NCBI GenBank assembly: GCA_001724265.1
Contig: MEDY01000220.1
Coordinates: 1 to 64,000 of the forward strand
From: Rhizaria sp. SCN 62-66
Lineage: Eukaryota > Rhizaria, unplaced
Length of the DNA stretch: 64,000 nucleotides
Reading direction: 5' to 3'
Translations under genes and position numbers: made by a program
Shown here: positions 31,701-43,869 of the stretch, piece by piece
Layout of the letters: every line of letters starts with the position of its first letter
Position numbering within the stretch: the stretch's first letter is position 1
The notes under the pieces: generated by a model
Databases searched by the model: none
The model's input: only the letters and a program-made list of their open reading frames with translations
What the model was told of the DNA's origin: nothing

Positions 31701-34700
31701 AGTTTATAGCGTTGCCATTATCCTTGCTGTTATCCGTAACATTTAGGCACGAGCTCGCGTCACGAGCAGACACGTCAGAACTGACTTCAGTCGGAAGATT
31801 GCTTTCATCAGTTGCACGCTTGTTCCTACGACCACTGTCGCGGTCGTGCTCAAGGTTGTCATGCACAAGCTCTCTCTCTTGTTCTGTGCGTTGCTCACGA
31901 TTGCGATTGTACCCTTGTCGACGCTCATTGCGCCTGCGGTCACTGTGCACGCGACCACTTTGCCTTTGGTCACCGTGCCCGCGATCAGCGGCTGTAGTTG
32001 CGAGAATATCCTCGGACAAACACTCACCCGAAAGTGCTGACGAGTTAGGGATTGTTTCCCACGGCAGAGGCACCAGAAGCAGAGAGCTAGTTGTGCTGCC
32101 CCCAGAGGTCGGCGATGACTGCGGTGCGCAGCCATTGGCAACTGCGGAGTCGGATGCCGCCTTATTACTTGCTGCACTGACAATGACATCGTGCACTGCA
32201 GTCGGCAGATTCAACGAAAGAGATGCAACAAGACCCGGCGCTCCACCATCACCAGAGTGGGAAATGTCTACACAATGGGTAACAGACGACGTGGCTACGT
32301 GGCCCAGACTGGTTCCTCCACTTACATGATTGTGCTGCGGACACGTTGATGCGTTCAAGGCAGAAGTTGTACTTTCATGAGCGGGCCGAATATTGTTGTT
32401 TGTAGGACTTTGCTGCTGCTCTTGCTGTTGCGTCTGCTGAGCCCGCAGCTCCGGCGATGTTACACGAACGGCGTAATTATGCGGTGGGTGCGCCCGTCCT
32501 GCACGCGCTTTGCTTTTGCGAACAGGTACACCAGTGGCTCGATCACTGTTCAGACTTGACACACTAAACCGTGACGTTTGAATAGCAGCTCGTACAATAA
32601 CGAACCCCGAGTTAGTGGAGCTAGCGTGATCTAGACTGTGACACGGGTTTGCCTTATCGCTAACATTTGCAACGGCATTGGAGTTTAACGGCAGTACCAT
32701 AGTTGCCGTTGCGATACCAGCAGCTTTGTCGGCGATAGGCACTGAGCTATTACTGTTTGTAATGTTGTTATGCACGCTAGCGCTGCGCGAGCGCGAACGC
32801 GCATGCACAGCTACAGGAGTGGCCGCACGGCGCGGCACTGCAAAGGACCCATGTCCACTACCAATAGTGGATGCGCCCTCATCGCCGTCACCAATTGGAA
32901 CCGAGAGTGCCGGCGCACTGCGGTCTCTCATTTCGAATGATGAGAGCTTAGACTCTGACGAAATCGTGAACACATACGGTGCAAAACGCACACGCTTGCC
33001 ACTTGCCGTTGTTGCAACGTTTGCGACAGAAAGGCTATGTGCCGATGACAAGTCGCTGTGACCGCTACCTGTATTGTTGTTTGCGACTGTGTTGAGAACG
33101 GGGAGCCCGGGAAAGTGTTGCGATGGTGCAGCTAAACTGGCGGGAGTAAAAAAGCGTCCTTGCTGATAGTGATGCTGCGGATAAGGGGAATGCGCCTGCT
33201 GTTGATACTGAGAGCTAGCAAAACTGCTGTTGTAGCGAGGCGTGCGCAGTAGAGACTGAAGTGGGCGCGAGGTGCTGTTGTGATAGCCAAGTGCAAACAT
33301 TGATGCTGTCGGTGCCAATGCCGTCGGTGATACAGAAAGCGCCAGAGCGCTATTTACGTGGGCGGTCTCTGTACCAGCTTCCTCTGTAGTGGTCGCAGTC
33401 AAAACATCTTCCGAGACGCCTAACGCCAGTGACGAGCTCGCAACAATCGGGGCCGTGTTGCACAGCCGCAGCGCTGTAAGGGGCTTTACGGCCATCGCAG
33501 CAGCAGTGATGGTCTCTGCCATCAGTTGCTGTGTTACGACTGAAGCTATCCGAGCCGGGATGGAGTTGGCCGAAACCGCGCACTCTACTTGGCAGTCACC
33601 AGTTGCTGTGTCAACAAGAGGAGCAGACCCGTCAACATATCTGAAACTGCTCTTGTGATGAGGGTTGCAAGATGTTGAGCTCAGCGCTAGTTCTGCTGTC
33701 GGTGTTACGTCTGCAAGCGTAATCACGTTTTCTGTTGCGGTGCTTGCGGAATCTGCAATTGCGTTATCATTCTTCGCTTGGGTTGATAGCAGGGCAGTAA
33801 CTGTGTCAGAAGCTTCATCTAAGAAGGAGAGGAGCGACGTCTTAGTGACATTAGTATTGACAGCATCGGCATCTGGCAGCATGGTGGCGTCATTTGTAGT
33901 CTCGCTAGGCTTTCTACCGGACGTGTGTAATGAGAGTAGTCCGCAAACGTTGCTTGGACTCATGACGCTGTCGGACAAGGCAGCAACATCCTGAGCTCGC
34001 AGTGCGCACTTAACATCACATAATCTGCTCACGCCAATGCCCGAGTCCTCGGTTAGCTGGAGCCCCGCGGAACGACGCAACGTTGAATCACTTGGAGGAG
34101 CTGGGGTGTCAGAATTGTTCTGTGCCGAGTTAACGTCACCAACAAGACTGTCACAGCAAGCTTCAGTAGCGGCAAATTTGTTGCTGCACACTGATGTAGT
34201 CTTGGGACTTCTGGCGCTAATCCCAGGAGCAACTGCGTCAGAAGTTATATTGGAGCAATCACGGTCAGTGTTAAAGCTGTTCAAACCCAGGCTCGACTCT
34301 TGTTCAGGCACACACTTATCGTGAGCGACGCACTTGGGTGCTTGATCTTTAGTGCCACATGGTTCATCGATAATGTCTGTGCTCTTGATGTTGCCATCCC
34401 CGCGCCTGTTCGAGCTGTTGACGACAGCGCAACCGTCACGGATGTTGTTGCTGATACTATTTCCGAACATTCGTTGCTCCCACGCTTGCTGCTTTAGCCC
34501 GCGTTCCACAAGGGAGATATAACTGCCAACCTGTACTGGTGCCGCCAGTGGTCTTGTCGAAAACGCACCCACGGGGTTTGTTGTTGTAGCAGCTACATGA
34601 GGCGTAGTAGCAAGCGGTTGCAACAAGCTGTAACTCGCTTTACCTTGCTGCGCAGCATGAGCATCTGAAACACTATAACATGCTACAACACTGTCAACGC

Positions 34701-36726
34701 CTGTCGCTAACGTTACCGTGTTGTTTGAGGGCAGGCTCGCAGCAGACCGGTTACGATTATGCCGTGTAGCCACTAACGCTGCTTTTGTTACCACACCATC
34801 GACAGTGAGCGAGCTACTGTTAAGCACCCCTTTGCCGTTTGGAAGGGCAAGTCCAAATGTGTTGTTGTTACTGCTACTTGAGCTGTTAGAAGCAAATGAG
34901 CTCACACCCCCAGAGCTCGCATTAAAATGAAACTCGTTGCGGAGATTCGTGCAATCATCACAATTGCATCTGTTACCATCAACAGGAACGCCTTGAAGGC
35001 GTAACGCATGCTGCCGACGTTGCTGCTCACAGCCACTTATCGCAACCGATGACTGCTCACTGTCGCCTGAACTTGTCTGGCGACTATTGTCCCATGCATT
35101 GCTAGATTGTTGACATAGGGTGGCAGCGGTATCACTAACATTAGAGCTGTTTGTTGCCACAATCTGTGTTGAGCAATCGCTCGTACTATTGATAACCCCA
35201 ATGAGCACATGCACTGTTGCAATCAACGCGGCGCGACAGCACTGATTCGCAAGGCCACACGCAACGCTAACAATATACAACGGAATTTGTGCTGTGCGGT
35301 AAAGAACGGCAGCTGAAGAAGGGATTAACGCGGCAACACTGCGTGGCACAGCAAAGTGTGCGATGCGAGAAACACTTGGCGTGCTGAGATAGGCGGCAAA
35401 TGTGGGAATCGAAAACTGTGCCGTCACATCAACACTAGTTGCGCTTACGCTCGCGCTAAGATAGCTGTGATGACTGCGAGGCTGGGTTTGAGGTGCAACG
35501 TTGCTCACTACACTAAATGGAGCAGAGTTGCTCACTGTGCTTGTTGCAGCAGTCGATGAAGCGCAGCTAGAGTCCGTCTATGAAGCTTCGCTGCGTGTGC
35601 GCGAGTGCGTGCGCGAGCGAAAGTGCGAGTGAGCGTGGTTTAGATGCGACAATACGCGTGAGCTATGACCATCTGTCACAGATGTGGCTCTTCGTGGTGC
35701 ATCTTCACAGGCGCTATGCGTGCCTGTGTCGCGACGAGAAGACGTGCGATTGCAAGCATTGTCTTTACTACCGCCCACACGTAAATCACTACTTTTCCCT
35801 CGTTGCGCGTTGAGGTTCCGCTACTGAAACTGTGTTTTTGCGCTTAATCCATGCGTAACTGTTGCAGCAAGGAAGGGTTGCCATAGTGTATGTGCTGCGG
35901 TGCTGAGCGCAAACGAGGCGGTCGCAGCCAGCGGCTCTAATGCCAAGTACGAAAACGACGAGAGCGCACGCGGTAGCGGCAGCGGAGGAAATGACGCAAC
36001 CGACGACTCGGAGTTTGACGACCCAGCTGAGTGAGACTGTGCCGCCAAGTCGCTGTGGCTATGCGCAGCGTTGGCGTGGCTGTCACTGCCCCCACCGCAG
36101 CTACCTCTGCGCACGCCCAGTGTACGCGTTGCTGCTGCATACGGCAACGCCGCAGAGTGAGACTGCGAGCTGCGGCGCGACTGTGGGCGCGATAGCGACG
36201 CTGGCAGCGAGCTCTGCAGCAGTGACTGTGAGCACGTATTGTTGACATCAGTCGCTAACATCTCGCAAGACGCTTGCGCACGGCCGCTACTAATCAACGC
36301 GTGGTTAGTTGCGCCGATGTTGCTGCGATTAGGAGTAGTGTCGGCGTTGGCGTTTGTGCAAAGACGTGCGATATAAAATACGATCCATTTGACTGTGAGC
36401 ACAGTGACGAGCCAACAGAGCTGACACAAACCGGACAGAAACACAATCACGGTCCGAAGCCAGCCAGAAGCACGTCTACTCGGTAGGCTGTGCGGTAAAT
36501 GCGTTATGCTTGTGTTTGTGCCACCGGGATGCGAAATCGGGTCGTGCGTCAAACTTGGGGACGATGCAGAAGGCAACACTTGGTCAGCGTTCGCTTGAGC
36601 GTTATGCCTGTCGGAGAGCAGTTGAGATGACACATCCGAGCGCGAGTAGTACGGCTAGGATGCAGATGTTGGAACGGAGTATAACGGTGCGCCGCTGAGA
36701 AAGGCTGCCGAGGTGAAACCTGGCAT
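28798..36726 (-). CDS. Giant Ser/Asn-rich protein; 5' part interrupted only by in-frame TAG codons
   Basis: Unrecognised protein. From the ATG at 36726 to TGA (28798-28800) one frame of 2,643 codons is broken only by TAG at 36655-36657, 35821-35823 and 35578-35580. The last uninterrupted part (35577-28798, 2,260 codons) contains no ATG for roughly its first 330 codons, so translation must enter from upstream by read-through, recoding of UAG, or introns I could not find; donors matching the local GTNCGT consensus are absent from 35580-36726. N-terminal parts contain hydrophobic segments (about 36470-36370 and 35335-35190) that could be membrane helices. Most of the protein is Ser/Asn/Thr/Ala-rich with a polyQ patch near 31060-31110. 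The C-terminal part has more order: an EWVHSMWSQYTWML segment, then Cys pairs YCRCCRR (about 29975) and CAECGCKKW (about 29200). A competing 5' frame (TTG at 36823 to TAA at 36602) also has a hydrophobic helix. Confidence 0.55.
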
Positions 36727-37396
36727 TTGGAGAAGAAGGCTGTTGCGGCGACTGTGGGGGTGATGAGTGGCCAAGGTCAAGGCCGCAGAAAACGAGCCCG
36801 GAGGCACTAGAAGTGAATTTCAAAGAGAAAATAGACAGTATAAAACAATTTTAGCGTTTGTTTTCAGTTGAAGCCCATGAGCGATTGTTGATCAAATCTC
36901 GATTCCTATCCAGGTTTCAAGAGATGATGTAAGTATGGGTCGAGCGGAGAGACTCCTTGTGAGTCAGAGACTTCGAATGAGATAATGGGATGGTAACAAG
37001 TGAAAGAGCAATTATAATTTCTGGATTATGCATTTGCAACATAATCTTACAATTACGTAGTTTGTAGGCTCTTGGTACGAAAATATGACAGTAGAATAAC
37101 CTCTGCAAAATCAGATCTCCTTCCAAGACATTACAACCACAAGTCGGTTTCTTGACTTGAAGCTTTGTCTCCAGCGAGCTTCAAGTTAATATATCAAAAC
37201 ATGTCGCGGTATATTGTAGTTTCCAAATCTTAACAATGTATTTTCAAACTAGTTTAAATTATTTCACCTTCATATCTCTTTAAGACAAACATACACACAC
37301 AAATTATAATCTCTTGACCATCAGCTTTAGCTCACATACACCTAATCTGGATCAAAACACGGAGTACAACACAAGCATCAAGTATCACGCGAGTCT
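36727..37396. other. Intergenic region between two minus-strand genes
   Basis: 670 bases holding the unresolved 5' end or promoter of the Ser/Asn-rich gene and the 3' flank of the next one. AT-rich. A possible splice acceptor (TTCACTTCTAG, minus strand, near 36810) could belong to an upstream exon boundary of the Ser/Asn-rich gene. Confidence 0.4.
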
Positions 37397-40300
37397 TCAA
37401 TCATTATCGTCAGCATCTACGCCGATTTGTTTGCTCTCAGAAGAAGTAGACTCAAAAACTAAGCTCTCTCTGTCGCAGGCTTCGGCAGGCTGAGATACCG
37501 CAGCGGTGTCCGACGACTGTCCGCAGTCTGAAAGCGCGTTGTCTGCCGACTGTGATCTCCCAATCTGCGGACTTGCGGACTGCAAGCAATCAACCAACTC
37601 CAAAATCGGCATTCGCTCCCCAGTGCACAGCGCTCCCGCGACCGCATCGGAGTCCGTCACGGTGGAGGGCTCGGTGGCATGCGAGGCGGTTGTTGCGACT
37701 GCGCTCTTGTCGCTGCGGGCGTCACTGTCGCTCATAACGCCTACACCGGACTCCCGCTGTGATACAGTCGTAGCGTCTACCATGACAGTAACCGCGAGCT
37801 GCGCGGTGTCATCGCTCTCTGCACTGTCGTCCGCGTTGGTGCCCGCAGTCCCCGAGTTGGCGGGAGCGGCGGCGGCAGCGGCGATGCGGGGCCGTTTGGC
37901 TTGTGGTGGCGGGGGAGTCAGTGGCGGCAACAGCTGTCCTGTCTCATTCTGATGCTGGCAATGCGAAGACTGCGGTTGCTGCTCTTTTTGCGACTGGCCT
38001 TGCTGTTGCTCAGAGAGCACAACCGTGATAGCAATCTCGCCTAGCGCTATCGTATCGGGAATTACAACGCTTAGCTCAACTCCACTGCTGATCTGAGCTG
38101 CGCCCCGAGAGACAGCAATATCAACATCAGATACGATCACGCCCGTCTTGGTATCGTCACGCACACAGTCGACATCACTAAAAACTGGGCTCGCTGCCGT
38201 CTTGTCACTGTCTTTCCTCGCCGCGTAGCGACCACAGTCTCTGTCAGAGTCGTCGTCATCAGTCTCGCAGTCGCTGTCGACGATTGCAATCTTGAGCCTG
38301 GTCACCCTTGCTGGCGTGGCGCCCTGCACCACCAGCCCTTCTCCGCCCGCGAACACCACTTGTGACTGCGGTTGCTGCTGCGATAAGTGCAGGTACGAGC
38401 GTACATGATGCGCGTGAGGTTCTGCGTGCGCAACGTGGGACTGCGACAACTGCAAGTGTGACGCACAGTCCACGTCTGCGTTGTCGCCCAGGAATGAAGC
38501 TGAAGCGGACATATGTGACGGCGATGGTGACGGGTGTAGATGTGGCTCAGTCTGTTGCCGCATCGCAGCGATTCGCTCACGAATGCAAGAAACGGACGCT
38601 TTGCGAGTAAGTGTGCCCGGCTGCAGCATTGGTTGATACTGCTGATGCTGCTGCCAATGTGCGTACGCATGACCGTCATCGTGCCCATGGCTATGCGCGT
38701 GCACGTGCGTGTGATTCGGTGCAGGCGTTAACGGCATACCCAACGCAATCGAGCCTGCAGCCTGACGACGAGGGCCAAGTGCAAAAGGATTCGGCCGCGG
38801 TCCGGCGCTCGGCACGCTCGCGCCAGCAGCAAATGGGGTGCTGTTGCCAGTGTGAATATGGTTGGCACTAGCATCCGCTGCGATGACATCCGCGCTAGCG
38901 TCACCTCCATTACGTGCAGCCAAGTCGCGCTGTCCACGTTCAGCGTGTTCGGTACTGCTGCCATCAGCGCGCACAAAGTTTGAAACATGTCCATCGACAC
39001 TGTTCTGGACTGGCGTGTGAATTGCGCTCTTGTGACTCGCGTATGGGTTCGCGTTCATGCTGACATTTACTGCAGACTGTCGCTGCAACGCGCTCGAGCG
39101 CATGCGCTGGTGGTGTTGCTGCTGTGCCTTGTCATACGCGTTGCTGTTACAATCAAAGCCGTCGTTGTTGTTCGCATTACTATTGCTGTCAGCAGGTGTT
39201 GCATCATGCTGCTCTCGGAGACGGTGTTGCTGCAGGTGCTCGCGGGCGTGATCAACGCGATGGCTAGGCGTCGCGCTGCGACTTGGCGCAAGCGCGCCCA
39301 GTTCAGTGCCTTGACCGCGATTGCTTCCGCGGAACATCGGAGTTTGAGCAGCATTGCCGGCGTAAGCGTGGTGATATGCTGGATCAGCACCATGAAAGCC
39401 GTCGACGCCGTCGTAACCGGCACGTAGCTTAGTAGCAGACGACAACGGCGGCAGCGGCGCCGAAGTAGTTCCTGGTGTGACTCCGCCAACAGCAGCGTGG
39501 GTACGCGCAGTGGGGGCAGGCGTCGCAGGAACGCTGGCGCGCCCAGCGGGGCCGAACACAGAGCCGGCGGCGCTGGGGGCCAGCGTTGCAGCGGCGCGGT
39601 GCGGGAACAGCGGCGGCCGCTGCTGCATATGGGGCTGCTGGTGATACGGCTGGTGGTGCTGCTGCTGCTGTTGCTGTTGAAGAACATCTTCTTGTTGGTT
39701 TTGCTGTCGCAGTTGATGATGCACTGAAGCTGGGCCCATAAACGGCGTCCGCGGCGGCAGCCCCATCGGCGCACCGTAGCCGTCTCCGCGTTCATGCCAG
39801 TGTCCGTGTCCGTGTCTGTGGTCGTGATTGTGGCTGTGGCTGCGGCTGTGGCCAGGACCGGGGCCGTAGTCCTGGGTGTCGCTGTGGCTGTAGCTGCCAA
39901 ATGCCGGCGGCTGCCACGGCCTCAGCGGCTCGCCGTGCGGGTTCGGCGCGCCGGGCTGCGGCGGCGGCGGCTGGTCCCAGTGCTGCCGCTGCAAGTGCTC
40001 ATGCGGCTGCGGTTCATGTTGCGGGTACTGCTGCAGTGGAGGCATACCATGCTGCGGTTGCTGCTGATGTTGCGGCGGGATGCCAGGCAAGGCTGAGCCG
40101 TGATGCGACATCGAATGTGTCCGGTGCATATGCGGCATAGATATCGGTATATGCGGCACAGGCGCGGGCGCAAACGGGCGACTCTTCCATGGAGCAAGCG
40201 GCGGACCGGGTCCGTGACCAGGGTCGGGCAAATGCTCGTTGACATGACTGAAGTCAGGGGCGAAGGGCAAGGGGTAGCCGGGAGTGTGGGGAAAGTGCTG

Positions 40301-41904
40301 ATGCTGCTGCTGCTGCTCTTGCCCAAACTGCTGCTGATCTGGGTTGCGGTGCGCTGCAAACGGTGCCGGCGGCGGCGCAAAAGGCTCGGGCGCAAAGTGC
40401 GGGATGTATGGCGTCAGCGGCGTGCGTCCCATCCCAGAGCCTGCACGAGCACTGGGAAAGACGTACGGATTGCCATGATCAGGACCGTGCATAGGCTGCT
40501 GCTGCTCGTGTAACTGAGGCTGAAACGGGAACGGCTGCAGATACGGGAACTGCTGCTGCTGGTCGGTGTGCTCTTGCTGCTGCTGCTGCTGCTGCTGCTG
40601 ATGCTGCCGTGGGGGAAACAACCCGACGCCACTGACACCGGTACTCGCGTACATGCTCGCACTCGTGTGTGCGTTTGCGTTTGCGTTAGTAAGCGCAGGC
40701 AGCGCCCGACGCACCATGTTCGTGGCCACAGCGCTGGAGCCCAAGGGCGCAGTTAGCGCGGGGAAGTGCTGGAACACGACTGCGCGCGCCAGCTGCACCG
40801 CCGCGGCACTCGCACTCGCATCGTAGCCTCCAATGTTGCCGTCAAAGCCGTTGAAGCCGTGATTGTTGTTATTGTTGTAGTCATGGTGCAGTAGTGCGGA
40901 GTGGCCGCCGCGCGCCCCACTGTGTCCTAGCAGCCCGCGGTTGTGGCCATTAACACCGAGTCCGAGCAGACACGAGTCAGCCGCAGCCGCAGCGTCACCC
41001 CCGGCCGCCGCTGCTGCAGAGGCCGCGAGAGCAGAGCCGCGGTGCCGCGTGAACATGTCGCTACTGAGCGGCGGCGCGGTGCCACCTGCAGCGCCCGCGC
41101 CGTTGCCTGCTGGGTCGTCCACTTCGCCGTTGCCGTTGTGCGTTTGCGTGTGAGTGCGCGCGTGAGAGCGCGGGGGCGAGGTCAGCGCATGCGTCGTGAG
41201 CAGCAGAGAGCGGCGCAGGCGCTGCACATCGAGACTTGCGCCCGCACTTGCGCCGCCGCCACGGTCGCCGCTGCCGCCGCTGCTGCTGCTGCGTCCCGCA
41301 GAGCCAGAGTCAAGGCCGTGGTCAGAGTGAGAGCGAACAGTGGAGCCGCTTGAGGCTGCGCGAAAGCGGTCGCTGAGGCGCGCGCGCAGGGAAAGCGGTG
41401 CCGAGCGGGTCGACGCAGCAAGCGCTTCGTCTAGAGTGACATTGTTGCGGTGACGATGCCGCTGCCTGTTGGGGTCTGCGATCGGGTTGTCTCGGTCGGA
41501 GTCTGAGCTGGCCGCTTCGTCGCCGTCGAGGTCGTCGCCGCAGAGAAGCTCGAAGGCGGCGCGGCCACGGACGACAGGAACGTTCTCAGACTCGCCGACT
41601 TGGGGCTGCGTCGGGGGCGCGTTTTCGCTACTCTCGTCTGTCACGGGAACTGCAGCGGGCGATTTGGGAAGGGCTGCGGCGCGCGCTTCCGCTGCGATTC
41701 GTTGCTCAGCGAAGAACTTCCTGTGACGAGGAGCAAGATAGACAGACAAGGGGTCGATGAGAGGATGCCACGTCTTCAGCGAGACTGAGTGACAGTCATA
41801 TATAGTCAGCAGATAGCCGAAATAAAGGAAACGTACCGTTGCTTGGAAAGCTCGGAAGTTGAACGCTGCTGAGCGCGCATGCGACTACCACCCATCCAAT
41901 TCAT
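37397..41904 (-). CDS. Large Gln/Pro/His-rich protein with REDIC1/C12orf40-like N-terminus
   Basis: Exons 41904-41837 and 41720-37397 (donor GTACGT, pyrimidine-rich acceptor CGTCACAG, phase 2) give 1,463 aa, stop TGA. The joined start reads MNWMGGSRMRAQQRS then LSKQRKFFAEQR. As I remember it, vertebrate REDIC1 (C12orf40), a regulator of meiotic class I crossover intermediates, begins MNWVGGSRSR followed by a similar basic helix ending in EYFEK; the resemblance spans both exons, which also supports the splice. The remainder is low complexity: Ser/Ala-rich, then a long Gln/Pro/His-rich centre (about 40600-38300) and an acidic Ser/Asp-rich tail with TDSDA/SDSDA patterns. No other domain is seen. 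The meiotic role is a hypothesis resting on about 30 residues; the rest of the family is also disordered, so its divergence is not an objection. Confidence 0.6.
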
Positions 41905-42168
41905 ATTGGAAAACTGCCTACAGAGCCCAACAACGACCGCTAAAGGGCAGTTTAAAAAATAAATGAATGTTAAAATAAGCACACATGCCCTATCAATTAG
42001 ACTTTAAAATCCTATACCCTCCGTAAGGTAAATGTGAAGCTATTTTCGCAGGTATTGTGTCACGTAATTATTTTTCAAGTTGCACCTGAAACCTCGAAGC
42101 TGAACTTGGGAGCTGAGACGATTTCACGAGCAGGCGGCTAACTTTGAGCAACCATTTTGCATACGTAG
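41905..42168. promoter_or_regulatory. Compact divergent promoter (263 bp)
   Basis: The shortest divergent spacer in the window, between the start codons of the REDIC1-like and coiled-coil genes. AT-rich, no recognised motif. Such spacing makes shared regulation possible. Confidence 0.5.
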
Positions 42169-43718
42169 ATGTCTCATATGCTAACTTCCCCACGAGGGAA
42201 GATTTCTGACACTGCGAACTCTTTTGGAGTTAAAGAGACGAACACATTCGACGATTACTTCAGCGAGGACTTTGAGAACTTAAGTACGTTTCCAGACCGT
42301 TTCTTCCGTTCGATCTGCACATTAATTCAAGCAACCCAACCTTAACTTCACAAACCTTTTTTCAACATTAACTTTGTGACATTCGTAACCTGAACAGGTA
42401 GCGCTATCCGCCAGCAGTTCTCGGCACAGTCTAAAGCCACGCTGAGCCTCGTTGCGGCTCACAGGACTGCCGACTCACTCCGCGCCGACTGCCAAGCTTT
42501 ACAAGCTGAGTCGTTGCAGTACCGCGCCGCCATCGACGACCACCTGGACGTGATCGATCGCTGCTTGGCGGCTGAGCGCGCGGCCAAGTCGGCCCTGGAG
42601 GTGCAGACGGCGCGGTGCGAGGACCTGGTGAAGCAGCTGCGCGCGAGCAAGGACAGCGAGGACAAGCTGCGCGCCAACACGCGCCAGCTGCTCACAACCA
42701 ACGACTCTCTCACGCGCGAGAACGCGCACCTGCGCGCTTCAATGGCGGGGCTCGAGCAACAAGGTATGCTAAAGATTACGGCGTTGTATTGCAGATCACA
42801 CCACTACTCATTTTGTTTAAGTCCTGTTGTTCACGAAGTCAGAGTTTCTCACTATCGCAAGTTCATGTTGTTTTGCATTCTTATTCACTTGCCCGCACCT
42901 TTGGCGCAGTGGGGGAGGTGCGCGCCGAGGTCACCCGGCGTGTCGCCGTCGAGAAAGAGCAGCAGCGCGCGCAGCAAGACGCGCAGCGGGCCACCGCAGA
43001 GCTCGAGCGCAAGGTACGTCGGCTTCACGCACAACATCACTAAATGGCATATAATAGCGACTAGCATCGCATCGATCGCGAATCTTATCACAATGCAATC
43101 GGACCAACCTTCGAGGTTATTCGACTTTGTTTGGTTCTGTTGACGTTAAGCTCATTTGTTCCCTTGTTTCCTTCTTCAAACGCATTATCCTTGCGTGCGC
43201 GCGGCGGCACACAGCTGCAAGACGCACTGATGCAGAGTGTGTCGCTGCCGGCGCTGACGCAGCAGCGCGACCAGCTGCGGCGCCAGCTCGACGCCTCAGA
43301 GGCGGAGCGCCGCCAGCTCGTCGCCCAGATCACGCGTCTCAAGGGCAGCAGCGGCGCCGGCGCGAGTGGCCACAACACCGGCGCGGGAATGGGTCAAACA
43401 CAGGGCATGTCTCGGCAGCAGCAACCGATGCAGCAGCAGACGCTGCGAGAGGCAGCAGCACAGCAGTTGCAGCAGCAACATCAGCAGCACGCACCCCAGC
43501 CTCATCCACAGCCGCAGGCTCAAGCGCCGCCTCAGCAGCGCGGGCGCCGCAAGTCGGCCACGACCAAGCAGCAGCAGTCTGCCACGGCCGCAGCTGCCGC
43601 TGCGAATGCTGCCGCGGCGGCGAGTGCAAAGGGAAATGGCGCTGGTGCAACCACTGCGATGACTGACGAGGCGTCGATGACGCTGGAGCAAGCGCGCGAC
43701 CAGCTGTACACGTTCTAA
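42169..43718 (+). CDS. Coiled-coil protein with Gln-rich tail
   Basis: Not recognised. Four exons (42169-42283, 42398-42763, 42910-43013, 43215-43718; donors GTACGT, GTATGC, GTACGT) give 362 aa, stop TAA. The N-terminus MSHMLTSPRGKISDTANSFG is followed by an acidic segment, then about 200 residues of nearly continuous coiled coil rich in Arg/Gln/Glu/Leu (LTRENAHLRASMAGLEQQ; REQLDASEAERRQL-type heptads), then a Gln/His/Pro-rich and Ala-rich tail ending in LEQARDQLYTF, a short helix distinct enough to be a binding motif. Frame continuity across all three introns makes the model firm. A structural role at cytoskeleton or chromosome is a guess; it shares a 263-bp divergent promoter with the REDIC1-like gene. 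Confidence 0.75.
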
Positions 43719-43869
43719 TCGGGGGCGGAATCTGGCTAAGTCAAGTGCAGGACCAACCTGCAGAGCATAACATAACTAATCACAGATCATGATACGAGGC
43801 CTGCGTGCAGCTTCGACGAACAAAAATACAAACTATAAAGAACTTTCATTCGCACACACAACATCGCCT

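Noticed and set aside
28798-36726. Full reassignment of UAG as the simple explanation
   Set aside because: Kept only as a hypothesis: no TAG occurs in ACLY, the giant gene or the CH-WH2 gene, so a frequent sense UAG is unlikely, and TAG is also a natural splice-acceptor triplet.
36602-36823. Separate 73-residue membrane protein
   Set aside because: No ATG start (TTG), and it overlaps the 5' part of the Ser/Asn-rich frame; it could be an alternative 5' exon but not a stand-alone gene on present evidence.
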